Of a stretch of 47,548 bases of DNA, positions 8,774 to 16,617 are shown piece by piece. Source of the stretch: Parcubacteria group bacterium (GTDB lineage Bacteria > Patescibacteriota > Minisyncoccia > Phycocordibacterales > 21-14-all-47-15); the NCBI GenBank assembly GCA_016181845.1, contig JACOYO010000007.1, positions 1 to 47,548 of the forward strand, written 5' to 3'. The number at the start of each line of letters is the position of its first letter. Position 1 is the first letter of the stretch. The notes beneath the pieces were generated by a model. That model was not told where the DNA came from. It saw only the letters and a program-made list of their open reading frames with translations, and ran no database searches. The position numbers and the translations under genes were made by a program.

Positions 8774-10540
8774 ATGGCAAAAAAATTTTTAATAATTCCT
8801 CTCTCGTTTCTCGCTTTTTTCTCATATGCTTTTTCGGCAGACGCGGCGGTCATTTCTCTTTTGCCGCAAGCAAGAACGTTTGGTGTCGGGCAAGAATTCA
8901 ATGTTGATATAAAAATTGACACCGAAGAAACGCATATCAACGCAGGTCAAGCAACAGTTCGATTCCCAATTGGGATGCTTGAATTGATGAGTGTTGATAA
9001 ATCAGGCTCTGCTTTTGGTTTTTGGGTTGAGGAGCCGAAAATCTCAAACGAAGACGGTACGCTTATGTTTACCGGTGGTACGACCAGCGGCGTATCTGGC
9101 GGTTCTTTGCAAATTTTGAAAATGAAATTTAAGGCGAAGGACGCGGGTCTTGTAGATATTCTCTTGCAAGACGCGGCGGTTACGGCTTCTGACGGCAAAG
9201 GCACGAATGTTTTGTCCGCGCTCAAGGGGACGAGTGTTTCAGTGGGAACGCAAGTTATTCCTCCAGTTACTCCTACGATTTCTGTGCCGTCTACTGCCAG
9301 GCAGGTCATTCCCGTCGTTTCAGTTCCGGCACCAGAGCCGCAAAAAGTAGTCCGTGAGGCGATTGTGGCGCAAAAATTACCTGGGAAACCGCTGCTTCGA
9401 GTTCCTTTGTATGGTGATTCAACCCGTTGGTATAATCACCAAGGCGAAGCGGTCGTCTTTTGGGATGTCCCGCCGGATGCGGTTACAGTTGCGGTAGCTG
9501 TTGACCGTAGCCCGCGAACGATTCCGCAAAAACCTGAAGCGGAATTATTTACCGGAAAAAATCTTGGAGTATTGAAAGAAGGCGTGTCGTACGTGCATGT
9601 ACGGTTTAGAAATAATGTCGGATGGGGAGAGACAGCTCACTTCAAAATTGCCATTGATGTTACGCCGCCGTTGCCGTTTGAGATTAACGACTCGCTCACG
9701 AGCGATAATCCGACGCCAAAAATTCAGTATGAGGCGCACGACGCTTTATCTGGAGTTTCCCACACCGTTCTTTTTCTTGATGGCAAAGAATTTTTAAGGT
9801 CAACTTCAACATCGGTGGTATTGCCGCCACAGCCGCCGGGTCCTCACACTATTCTTGCCAGGGTGTTTGATTTTTCAGGGAATAGCGCCGAGAGCGAAAT
9901 GAAGTTTGAAATTCTGCCGCTCCAGACACCAGTGGTTGATTTTATATCGGCTTCAATAACCGTAGGCGAGCCATTCTTTGCCTCGGGTACCTCAATCCCA
10001 AATGCTTTTATTGATATGCGCGTATTAGATGCGTCAGAGCGGGAGGTGATTGCTGATAGCGCCGCAAGTGATGCACGGGGGAATTGGAAAATTTCCATCA
10101 CCAAACCTCTGCCAGCCGGAATGTATACCGTCTCTATTGTCGCGCGCGATGAGCGCGGGGCAAGGAGTTTCCCTGTGGATGGAGTAAAGCCGCTCAAAGT
10201 GCATCCGAAGACCGTGTTGTCGTTCGGAGGATTTATTGACTTTGGCTGGCTTGAAATTTTGATTATGTTGGTATTGCTTATTACATCGGGGGCTGGGTTC
10301 TTCGCGTCGCGGTATGTTTTAAAAAACAAAACGCGCGAGGCGTACAAAACGATTGTCGGCAGAGACGTGAATAAATTCGCAGACATGCTCTTTTCTTTTT
10401 TGAAAGAGTTTGAGGATGCGGGCGGGTTAAACGAAGATAGCCGTCGTGTCAAACAAAAAGCGCTCATTGAACAAGCAAAGGAAACTGTGGCAAAAATGAA
10501 AAAATATATCTGCGAAGAAGTAAACAAATTGGGAAAGTAA
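8774..10540 (+). CDS. Membrane-anchored protein with N-terminal cohesin-like domain
   Basis: Signal peptide; AAVISLLPQARTFGVGQEFNVDIKIDTEETHINAGQATVRFPIGMLELMSVDKSGSAFGFWVEEPKI..LQILKMKFKAKDAG is cohesin-like; C-terminal TM WLEILIMLVLLITSGAGFFASRYVL and cytoplasmic tail. Confidence 0.8.
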   Translation: MAKKFLIIPLSFLAFFSYAFSADAAVISLLPQARTFGVGQEFNVDIKIDTEETHINAGQATVRFPIGMLELMSVDKSGSAFGFWVEEPKISNEDGTLMFTGGTTSGVSGGSLQILKMKFKAKDAGLVDILLQDAAVTASDGKGTNVLSALKGTSVSVGTQVIPPVTPTISVPSTARQVIPVVSVPAPEPQKVVREAIVAQKLPGKPLLRVPLYGDSTRWYNHQGEAVVFWDVPPDAVTVAVAVDRSPRTIPQKPEAELFTGKNLGVLKEGVSYVHVRFRNNVGWGETAHFKIAIDVTPPLPFEINDSLTSDNPTPKIQYEAHDALSGVSHTVLFLDGKEFLRSTSTSVVLPPQPPGPHTILARVFDFSGNSAESEMKFEILPLQTPVVDFISASITVGEPFFASGTSIPNAFIDMRVLDASEREVIADSAASDARGNWKISITKPLPAGMYTVSIVARDERGARSFPVDGVKPLKVHPKTVLSFGGFIDFGWLEILIMLVLLITSGAGFFASRYVLKNKTREAYKTIVGRDVNKFADMLFSFLKEFEDAGGLNEDSRRVKQKALIEQAKETVAKMKKYICEEVNKLGK

Positions 10541-10545
10541 ATCAG

Positions 10546-10584
10546 AAAAACCCAGTGTGGAGTCGGTCTCCGCATGGGGTTTTT
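10546..10584 (+). terminator. Rho-independent terminator after the cohesin gene
   Basis: AAAAACCCagtgtGGAGtcggtCTCCgcatGGGGTTTTT. Confidence 0.7.
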
Positions 10585-10618
10585 GTTTTCCTCGTCTTTT
10601 TCCCGTATACTATTTTGT

Positions 10619-11002
10619 ATGGAAAAAGATTTTGACAAATGGAATGGAGCAAAGAAAAAAACAAATGCTGAACCAACACGCTTCTATACTGTCCGTGAGA
10701 TATGGTGGTGTCGTCTTGGTGTAAATATCGGTTCTGAACAGGATGGAAATGGCCAAGCATTTCTTCGTCCAGTTGTAATAGTTCGTGCGTTTGGACCAGA
10801 AACATGCGTTGTTATTCCTCTCACGACGTCAGAGCGGAAACATCCACTCCGTATTCCTGTGGGGACGATACAAGAAAAGAACGCGTCAGCACTGCTTTCA
10901 CAGGTGCGTGTGATTGACACCCGCCGTCTTGTTGAAAAGGTAGGATTCCTTGATAATGGAATATTCGTGCAATTAAGAAAAGCCGTCAGAAATTTGTTCT
11001 GA
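10619..11002 (+). CDS. MazF/PemK-like toxin family protein
   Basis: REIWWCRLGVNIGSEQDGNGQAFLRPVVIV..VIPLTTSERK..ALLSQVRVIDTRRL, PemK/MazF motifs; no adjacent antitoxin ORF visible. Confidence 0.8.
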   Translation: MEKDFDKWNGAKKKTNAEPTRFYTVREIWWCRLGVNIGSEQDGNGQAFLRPVVIVRAFGPETCVVIPLTTSERKHPLRIPVGTIQEKNASALLSQVRVIDTRRLVEKVGFLDNGIFVQLRKAVRNLF

Positions 11003-11016
11003 CGGCTTTTCTTTTT
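10979..11016 (+). terminator. Terminator overlapping the 3' end of the first toxin gene
   Basis: AAAAGCCGTCAGAAATTTGTTCTGACGGCTTTTCTTTTT. Confidence 0.8.
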
Positions 11017-11176
11017 CTGTTCTCCCTCTTGCGAGGGTAAGGCCGAAGCCACTTGTATTTATATGGTATATTATGCGAGTATCGGATGTCAACCATGTGT
11101 ACCAGCGCATCAAAGATTGTAAAAACAAAAAGCACATTAATTTTCCTTTGGGTGGAATTTTCGCTATACTGACGAC

Positions 11177-11308
11177 ATGACTGACAGCGTGGAGAAAAAA
11201 GGGCGTTTGCATCCGCTGACGCATGTTATCCGCCACATGGTGGGTATTTTTCGCGAGCTTGGATTTGCTGTTGCCGAGGGACCGGAAATAGTTGAGGTCA
11301 AACTTTAA
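11177..11308 (+). pseudogene. Truncated duplicate of the pheS 5' end (43-codon ORF)
   Basis: 11201-11289 is identical over 89 bp to 11890-11978 in pheS; translation [43 protein letters not shown]. Confidence 0.9.
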
Positions 11309-11331
11309 CAGTCATATTTGAATAAAGTAAT

Positions 11332-11736
11332 TTGAAAAAATACATGAAAAAGGATTTTGATAATTGGCACAAAGAAAAAAGTAATTTACATCAAGAAAAA
11401 ATACGTCCATTTTTCCACGAAAGAGAAATTTGGTTCGCTTCGGTTGGAATAAATATCGGTTTTGAGCAGGATGGCAGGGGGGATCAATTTCTGCGTCCTG
11501 TTATTATCCTTAAAAAATTTAATAATGAAGTATTGTGGGGGATACCACTTACAAAAAATCAAAAGAAAGGGGAATATTATTTTCAGTTTAAGTTTTTAAG
11601 TGAGGAAAAAATGAGTACCGCCATTCTTTCTCAAATTCGTTTGATAGATTCAAAGAGACTGCAGTATAAGATTGGTGACGTGAAAGAAGATAATTTTATT
11701 GAACTAAAAAGAAAAATCATGCAATTGCTTGCATGA
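11332..11736 (+). CDS. Second MazF/PemK-like toxin family protein (TTG 11332 or ATG 11344 start)
   Basis: REIWFASVGINIGFEQDGRGDQFLRPVIIL..WGIPLTKNQKK..AILSQIRLIDSKRL, diverged paralogue of 10619-11002. Confidence 0.8.
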   Translation: MKKYMKKDFDNWHKEKSNLHQEKIRPFFHEREIWFASVGINIGFEQDGRGDQFLRPVIILKKFNNEVLWGIPLTKNQKKGEYYFQFKFLSEEKMSTAILSQIRLIDSKRLQYKIGDVKEDNFIELKRKIMQLLA

Positions 11737-11747
11737 TTTTTCTTTTT
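11713..11747 (+). terminator. Terminator overlapping the 3' end of the second toxin gene
   Basis: AAAATCATGCAATTGCTTGCATGATTTTTCTTTTT. Confidence 0.8.
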
Positions 11748-11856
11748 ACCCTCTTGCGAGGGAGGGCCGAAGCCGTTTGTGTTTATACTATATATCCCAG
11801 AGATTGAAAGTCAAGCAAATTTTTATTTTACGTCTTTTTGATTTATACTGTTTTGT

Positions 11857-12606
11857 ATGGGAATGAAACAGGATACGAAGCAGGAGAAGGGGCGTTTGCA
11901 TCCGCTGACGCATGTTATCCGCCACATGGTGGGTATTTTTCGCGAGCTTGGATTTGCTGTTGCCGAGGGACCGGAAATTGAGACGGAACACTACAATTTT
12001 GACGCGCTGAACATTCCAAAAGACCATCCGGCTCGCGATATGTGGGATACGTTTTGGCTTAAGCCGCGAAACGCAGGCAAGCTTTTGCGCACCCATACCT
12101 CGCCGATGCAGATTCGGTATATGGAAACGCACAAGCCGCCGATTCGGATTATTGTGCCCGGAAAAGTGTTTCGCTATGAAGCGACAGACAGCACTCATGA
12201 AGCGCAATTTTATCAACTTGAAGGGCTTTTGATAGACAAAAACATTTCGCTTGCGCATTTGAAAGGAGTGCTTGGAAAATTTTTTGAAGGGCTTTTCGGC
12301 AAGCATACGGCAGTGCGGCTGCGCCCGAGTTATTTTCCGTTTGTTGAGCCCGGAGTGGAGGTTGATGTGTCGTGTTTTAAGTGCGCGGGGAAAGGGTGCG
12401 GACTTTGCAAGCAAAGCGGATGGATTGAAATCATGGGCGCGGGCATGGTGCATCCAAACGTTTTACGTGGGGTAGGCATAGACGAGCGGGAGTGGCAGGG
12501 ATTTGCTTTTGGCATCGGCATTGACCGCGTGGCGATGTTGAAATACGGTATAGACGACATTCGTCTTTTGTATCAGGGGGATTTGCGTTTGGTAAACCAG
12601 TTTTAG
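11857..12606 (+). CDS. pheS: Phenylalanine--tRNA ligase alpha subunit (short form)
   Basis: Class II motifs [23 protein letters not shown] and [20 protein letters not shown]; 249 aa, lacking the N-terminal coiled-coil region. Confidence 0.93.
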   Translation: MGMKQDTKQEKGRLHPLTHVIRHMVGIFRELGFAVAEGPEIETEHYNFDALNIPKDHPARDMWDTFWLKPRNAGKLLRTHTSPMQIRYMETHKPPIRIIVPGKVFRYEATDSTHEAQFYQLEGLLIDKNISLAHLKGVLGKFFEGLFGKHTAVRLRPSYFPFVEPGVEVDVSCFKCAGKGCGLCKQSGWIEIMGAGMVHPNVLRGVGIDEREWQGFAFGIGIDRVAMLKYGIDDIRLLYQGDLRLVNQF

Positions 12607-12611
12607 ATGGA

Positions 12612-12759
12612 TTTGAATTATGAAACTCTTCACTCGGCAATTATTTTGATGAGCACACATAAAATTCTCTGGAATTTTTGCTCCGCTCCCCCGACGATAC
12701 TGTCGGGGTCCGCGAGGCTCCTCAAAACAATCGCCATCGTTCGAGTTTCATAATTCAAA
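12612..12759 (+). repeat. Palindromic dispersed element, copy B, between pheS and pheT
   Basis: Perfect 17-bp TIR TTTGAATTATGAAACTC (12612-12628) / GAGTTTCATAATTCAAA (12743-12759); inner CCCCGACGATACTGTCGGGG. Confidence 0.85.
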
Positions 12760-12766
12760 AACAATT

Positions 12767-15178
12767 ATGGTAATTTCATACAATTGGCTACAATCTTTTT
12801 TTGAAGAACCATTGCCCGCGCCTGAAAAGGTGGCGGAGCTTTTAACGACGCATAGTTTTGAAGTGGAATCGTTTGAGAAGAAAGACGGCGATACTATTTT
12901 TGAAATTGATATTTTGCCCAATCGCGCGCACGATTGTCTTTCTCATCGCGGTGTGGCGAAAGAACTCGGCGCTCTTTTGAAATTAAATCTCAAATCTCAA
13001 ATTTCAAATGTATCGTCCAAATCTCAAATTTTAAAAAACAATTTAATAATCAACATTGAAGACGAAAAATTGTGCCGCCGATATATCGGGCGGGTGATTG
13101 AAAATGTAGAGGTCGGTCCTTCGCCGGATTGGCTACGTGATCATCTTCTATCCATCGGACAAAAGTCTATCAACAATGTGGTGGACGCGACAAATTATGT
13201 GATGTTTCACTTGGGACAGCCGATGCATGCCTTTGACGCGGACAAGCTCGTTTCACCCGACATTTTGGTGCGCAAAGCACGCGAGGGAGAGCGCATCACT
13301 ACGCTTGATAAAAAAGAAGTAATGCTTGATAGCGGAACGCTTGTTATTGCCGACAAAGAAAGTCCGCTTGCAATCGCTGGTATTAAAGGCGGCATGAAAG
13401 CAGATGTGAATGAGTCAACAAAAAATATCATTTTAGAATCGGCAAATTTTGAGCCGTCAAATATCAGACTAACAGTACAGAAAACAGGCATCCGCACCGA
13501 TTCTTCCAAGCGGTTTGAGCAGGGGATTGCTCCGGAGCTTGCGCTTGAGGCGATGGAGCTTGCCACCAAAGTTATTCTTGAAATAGCCGGAGGAGAAGAA
13601 ACAGCGGTTGGGGATATCGTGGATGTTTATCCACGCCCGGGCGCTCCATACAAAATCGGCGTGTCGCTTGAAGAAATAAATTCTTTATTAGGATTAATCC
13701 TTCGTGAAAATGATGTGAAAGACATTTTTGACCGTCTCGGCTTTCCATATGAAATACTTGACCCGATTAAAAAAGTGCTTGAAATGGCGCCAACATTTTT
13801 AGGAGTGCCATACCGGCACGGAGCGAGCGTTGTCTATGACGCGCCGCGCGCGTTTGATTGCTCCTCTTTTACCGCGTATCTTTTTGCACAAGCCGGAGTC
13901 GCCATTCCGCGAATGTCAGTCGACCAATACGTATTTGGCAGAGAAGTGCCGCTTGAAGAGATGAAGCCCGGTGATATTGTTTTTTCAAATGGACATCATG
14001 GAAAGCAACACACGGCAAGCATAGAATTTTTATCCGGAACGTTCGTCAAAGAAGGCATTGACCATTGCGGGCTCTATCTGGGCGGCGGAAAAATCATCCA
14101 CGCCTTACGGCACAATGGCGCAGGAGCGGTGTTGATTGAAGCATTGGAGGCAAGCAAAGCATTTGCTGATGTTGTCGGCGCGCGGCGTATGTATGAAGGA
14201 GAAAAGCGTTTCGTAGTGACCGTACCGCATGAGCGGCTTGATATCCGCATCGCGTATGACTTGATTGAAGAAATCGGTAGAATACATGGATATGTAGATA
14301 TCCCTGAAGATTTGCCGAATCGTTCTCAACAAAATGAAATTGAATCGCCCATTTTTTATCAGAACGTTATTCGTGAAATCTTGGCGAACGAAGGATTTTC
14401 GGAAGTGTATACCTACACCTTTGTAGACAAACAAGACGGGCAAAAACAAATTGAACTTGAAAACCCGCTTGCGGCGGACAAAGCATTTTTGCGCCCGACG
14501 CTCGCGACCGAATTTTTTGAAAAATTTGAAACCAATGCGTACTATGCGGATTTTCTCGGCATTGATACTGTGAAGATTTTTGAAATCGGCAGAGTATTTT
14601 CTGCTCAAGACGGAGGAGAAAGAGATGTGCTTGGCATTGGCGTCAAACGTGTCAAAAAAGGAAAGAAGGGAATAGAAGCAGATGAATTGCTTTTGCAAAC
14701 TCTCCGCACCCTTTTCAGTACGCTTGGCCTTGATGCGCCGTCTTTGTCAGTATTAGATAGCATAAAAAAAGATCCGCAAACGATGAGCGCGTTTATAGAA
14801 TTACCGTTTGAAGATATCGTCGCGAAGATTGACAAAGACGCGGTACGGAAATTTTTTGACGAGCAAACAATTTTTTCCCGTTCGCCAGAAGTTTCTTATC
14901 AGCCGCTTTCAAAATATCCATTTGTCATACGCGATATCGCATTTTTTGTGCCCGAGCAGGTTTCGTCTGAAGAAGCTGAGCGTGTTATTCGCGAAACGAC
15001 AGGACCGCTTTTGGCGCGGCTGTATCTTTTTGACACCTTTTTGAAAGACGGCAAAAAATCTTTTGCGTTCCGTCTTGTTTTCCAATCACACGAGAAAACG
15101 CTTTCCGATGACGAAGTGAACGAACAAATGTCGGTTGTATCTCAAGCGGTGGACATGCGCGGATGGGATGTACGATAG
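12767..15178 (+). CDS. pheT: Phenylalanine--tRNA ligase beta subunit with inserted NlpC/P60-like domain
   Basis: B3/B4 and B5 regions, C-terminal FDX-ACB (SKYPFVIRDIAFFV..GWDVR); insertion at about 13758-14208 with FDCSSFTAYLFAQAGVAIPR..KPGDIVFSNG..DHCGLYLGGGKIIHA. Confidence 0.93.
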   Translation: MVISYNWLQSFFEEPLPAPEKVAELLTTHSFEVESFEKKDGDTIFEIDILPNRAHDCLSHRGVAKELGALLKLNLKSQISNVSSKSQILKNNLIINIEDEKLCRRYIGRVIENVEVGPSPDWLRDHLLSIGQKSINNVVDATNYVMFHLGQPMHAFDADKLVSPDILVRKAREGERITTLDKKEVMLDSGTLVIADKESPLAIAGIKGGMKADVNESTKNIILESANFEPSNIRLTVQKTGIRTDSSKRFEQGIAPELALEAMELATKVILEIAGGEETAVGDIVDVYPRPGAPYKIGVSLEEINSLLGLILRENDVKDIFDRLGFPYEILDPIKKVLEMAPTFLGVPYRHGASVVYDAPRAFDCSSFTAYLFAQAGVAIPRMSVDQYVFGREVPLEEMKPGDIVFSNGHHGKQHTASIEFLSGTFVKEGIDHCGLYLGGGKIIHALRHNGAGAVLIEALEASKAFADVVGARRMYEGEKRFVVTVPHERLDIRIAYDLIEEIGRIHGYVDIPEDLPNRSQQNEIESPIFYQNVIREILANEGFSEVYTYTFVDKQDGQKQIELENPLAADKAFLRPTLATEFFEKFETNAYYADFLGIDTVKIFEIGRVFSAQDGGERDVLGIGVKRVKKGKKGIEADELLLQTLRTLFSTLGLDAPSLSVLDSIKKDPQTMSAFIELPFEDIVAKIDKDAVRKFFDEQTIFSRSPEVSYQPLSKYPFVIRDIAFFVPEQVSSEEAERVIRETTGPLLARLYLFDTFLKDGKKSFAFRLVFQSHEKTLSDDEVNEQMSVVSQAVDMRGWDVR

Positions 15179-15245
15179 GACGTATTTTTGGTAGGATATG
15201 TGTATATTTGTTTTTTCATCCATTACCAGCTAATTATTATTGATT

Positions 15246-15830
15246 ATGGATAGTATTCAAACGACGCATCAAGACAAGAAACAATCGCGCTGGCTCAAGT
15301 GGCTCCTTATTGTAGGCACGGTGATTATTTTGAATCTATTTATAAACAGCCTCATTAAGGTTGTTTATCATGAGCCGCTCTATACTAATTTTTGCGAGGA
15401 AAAACAAGTGAAAATTATTCCTGACACGAAAGACTCATGTCTTGCCATAGACGGGCAGTGGACTGATGACCTTTTTGTGCAAAAACGATTGCTTTCCGGC
15501 GAGCCGGTTGCGATGCCGGTGATTGAACAACAGCGTGCCGGATATTGCGACCCCGATTTTACTTGCCGCAAGGGATACGATACAGCATTAAATGTATATG
15601 AACGCAATGTATTCGTGGCGTGGGTGGTTGCCGGCGTGCTCGCTTTGATTGCCGGATTTTTCTTGAAACTTGAAGTTGTGTCGCTTTCGCTTTCTCTCGG
15701 AGGCGTCGTTTCTCTCGTTATAGGATCAATGCGCTATTGGTCGCGGATGGATGATACGCTCCGTCTCGTTGTCCTCGGTGTTGCGCTCGCGGTGCTTATA
15801 TGGGTCGGGATTAAAAAGATACGGGAATAA
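15246..15830 (+). CDS. Hypothetical membrane protein
   Basis: Several hydrophobic segments, Cys-containing loop; no family recognised. Confidence 0.7.
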   Translation: MDSIQTTHQDKKQSRWLKWLLIVGTVIILNLFINSLIKVVYHEPLYTNFCEEKQVKIIPDTKDSCLAIDGQWTDDLFVQKRLLSGEPVAMPVIEQQRAGYCDPDFTCRKGYDTALNVYERNVFVAWVVAGVLALIAGFFLKLEVVSLSLSLGGVVSLVIGSMRYWSRMDDTLRLVVLGVALAVLIWVGIKKIRE

Positions 15831-15847
15831 TTTTTCAACAGCAATAG

Positions 15848-15882
15848 AAAAAGCCCCGCGCAAAAATACGCTGGGCTTTTTT
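15848..15882 (+). terminator. Rho-independent terminator
   Basis: AAAAAGCCC..GGGCTTTTTT. Confidence 0.7.
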
Positions 15883-15983
15883 GTGTCTGATTTTGTTATT
15901 GTGAGAAAAATAATTAATAAATCTCACGGATTATATGCAAATGTTGAAATAGGCAATTGGCATAATTTTTACCACCAAAAATA

Positions 15984-16013
15984 AAAAACCTTGCGATATA
16001 TCGCAAGGTTTTT
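15984..16013. promoter_or_regulatory. Perfect 30-bp palindrome; candidate operator and/or terminator, site 1
   Basis: AAAAACCTTGCGATATATCGCAAGGTTTTT. Confidence 0.6.
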
Positions 16014-16099
16014 GAGAGGTACATAAAAAATGATGGTCAATGTGCTAGATACAAAACGGAATATTTGCAAGAATGTTGATTTTTATCAACTTCCAAATT

Positions 16100-16118
16100 C
16101 TTTCGATATATCGTAAGG
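16100..16118. promoter_or_regulatory. Candidate operator, site 2, immediately upstream of the TrpR-like gene
   Basis: CTTTCGATATATCGTAAGG, 8 nt before ATG 16127; shares the core of sites 1 and 3. Confidence 0.6.
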
Positions 16119-16126
16119 TTTATTAT

Positions 16127-16528
16127 ATGCCGCATCTTTCAAATAAAAAATTAAATAAAAAAGTTCTTAAAGACCTTGATAAATATATTTTTTCTATTAT
16201 TCATGATGCGGGGGCAAAAACTCGTGTTAACATTTTTCGTGAATTACTCACTAAAACTGAAAAAATTATGATTGCAAAACGTATCGGTATGTTATTTCTT
16301 TTGAGAAAAGGGCTATCGTTGTATGAGATTAGCAAGGCTTTAGGAGTGAGCTCTTCTACCGTTGAGAGATTTGCCAGAGCGCAGGAATTTCAAAAATATC
16401 GTCACACAACTGATTGGGTATGGAAGCACAGCGAGGACGGCTCGTTTGATGCTTTCATGGAAGCACTTGTCAGACTCGCTTTTACAGGACGCGCTCAATC
16501 GTTTAAAAAATTTGTAGATGAATATTAA
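16127..16528 (+). CDS. TrpR/YerC-family DNA-binding protein
   Basis: ELLTKTEKIMIAKRIGMLFLLRKGLSLYEISKALGVSSSTVERFA, TrpR-superfamily HTH. Confidence 0.85.
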   Translation: MPHLSNKKLNKKVLKDLDKYIFSIIHDAGAKTRVNIFRELLTKTEKIMIAKRIGMLFLLRKGLSLYEISKALGVSSSTVERFARAQEFQKYRHTTDWVWKHSEDGSFDAFMEALVRLAFTGRAQSFKKFVDEY

Positions 16529-16552
16529 ACCTTTCGATATATCGAAAGGTTT
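16527..16552. promoter_or_regulatory. Candidate operator/terminator palindrome, site 3, overlapping the stop codon
   Basis: AAACCTTTCGATATATCGAAAGGTTT, perfect 26-bp palindrome. Confidence 0.6.
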
Positions 16553-16617
16553 TTATAAATGATTTATTATTTTTCTAATTTGTTTAATGTGTATTTTTGT
16601 GGTTTTATATATATAAG

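Noticed and set aside
9844-10638. 264-aa minus-strand ORF opposite the cohesin gene
   Set aside because: Shadow ORF overlapping a well-supported CDS and a terminator.
11788-12453. 221-aa minus-strand ORF opposite pheS
   Set aside because: Antisense shadow of a confidently identified gene, no coherent protein features.
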